Both the position numbers and the translations under genes were made by a program. The notes beneath the pieces were generated by a model. It made no database searches. It had not been told where the DNA came from and was given only the letters and a program-made list of their open reading frames with translations. A DNA stretch of 64,000 nt from Defluviitaleaceae bacterium (GTDB lineage Bacteria; Bacillota; Clostridia; Lachnospirales; WQUN01). Positions within the stretch are counted from its first letter, which is position 1. Each line of letters begins with the position of its first letter. Shown here one piece after another: positions 63,948-64,000 of this stretch. The stretch is taken from contig WRGY01000127.1 in NCBI GenBank assembly GCA_009786925.1, forward strand, positions 62,001 to 126,000, given 5' to 3'.

Positions 63948-64000
63948 TTGTATTTCACTTTACTCGTCGTTTCGATACTGGTTTTATTATGTATTTTCTC
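63948..64000 (+). CDS. Start of a small membrane or secreted protein (runs off the window)
   Basis: GGATGGAGG is followed after about 7 nt by a TTG at 63948, opening YFTLLVVSILVLLCIF, a continuous hydrophobic segment, to the window end. Divergent from the recombinase pair within the element. Too short to assign a function. Confidence 0.4.
   Translation, partial: MYFTLLVVSILVLLCIF

Larger units (their letters stand above)
62082..64000. mobile_element. Left end of a skin-like element interrupting cotJC (partial)
   Basis: The junction with cotJC lies about 62080-62092, just upstream of the IGTEE codons. The recombinase is the terminal gene, preceded by a small protein gene and a divergent reading frame that leaves the window. 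The other end and the 5' half of cotJC must lie to the right, so the size and cargo are unknown. Confidence 0.75.

Overview
The window looks like chromosome from an anaerobic, endospore-forming, flagellated member of the Clostridia, probably near the Lachnospirales; the exact placement is inference. Support for sporulation: spoIIAA-spoIIAB-sigF, bofA, a ytfJ/gerW homologue and a cotJC remnant. Support for motility: a flagellin gene with a sigma-D-type promoter, and cheX. Support for anaerobic life: class III ribonucleotide reductase (nrdD/nrdG). Support for a Gram-positive envelope: S-layer-homology and copper-amine-oxidase-type surface proteins. Lysine and cell-wall precursor synthesis appears to use the dapL route. 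The F-type ATP synthase c subunit carries a sodium-type ion site.

Layout. 1-3.35 kb holds three tandem GT2-TPR glycosyltransferases beside the flagellin gene (3.75-5.1 kb), whose leader carries a CsrA-type hairpin. A frameshifted HEPN gene lies between them. 5.3-6.1 kb holds a small unknown gene, a DUF2508 gene and bofA. 6.1-10.4 kb is a tightly coupled pyrCFKDE operon on the minus strand with a structured leader. 10.4-10.9 kb is a dense regulatory interval: a candidate small RNA, a LexA-like dyad over a promoter, and a MITE-like inverted-repeat element. These sit in front of an M15-peptidase endolysin. dapL and htpG follow.

14.7-24.9 kb is accessory: a copper-amine-oxidase-like surface protein, a Cro/C1 regulator, a 1438-residue SLH/InlB-repeat protein, a lipoprotein, an SSB-like protein, an orphan V/A-ATPase subunit D, and an ABC transporter. 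24.9-32.6 kb is the complete F-ATPase operon on the minus strand (atpZ-I-B-E-F-H-A-G-D-C), directly downstream of the spoIIA/sigF operon (32.7-34.2 kb). Divergent from spoIIA is a short FliD-like gene, then nrdD-nrdG-glyA and a tRNA-Leu.

40-48.2 kb runs a DUF6020 membrane protein, lepA, three envelope proteins, and a MoxR/DUF58 pair. Next come psd-pssA, a DJ-1 protein and a GntR/LacI-type regulator. A giant 2251-residue secreted PHP-domain protein fills 51.5-58.2 kb. An LD-carboxypeptidase gene is broken by a 43-bp perfect tandem duplication. The remaining minus-strand block is cheX, ytfJ, DUF2953 and TIGR01906 genes.

At the right edge a cotJC manganese-catalase gene is cut by the end of an element whose terminal gene is a large serine recombinase. 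This is the arrangement of skin-like elements that interrupt sporulation genes; the other end lies outside the window.

The strongest candidates for something undescribed are the cotJC-interrupting element, the SOS-like endolysin locus with its inserted inverted-repeat element, and the orphan V-ATPase subunit D.
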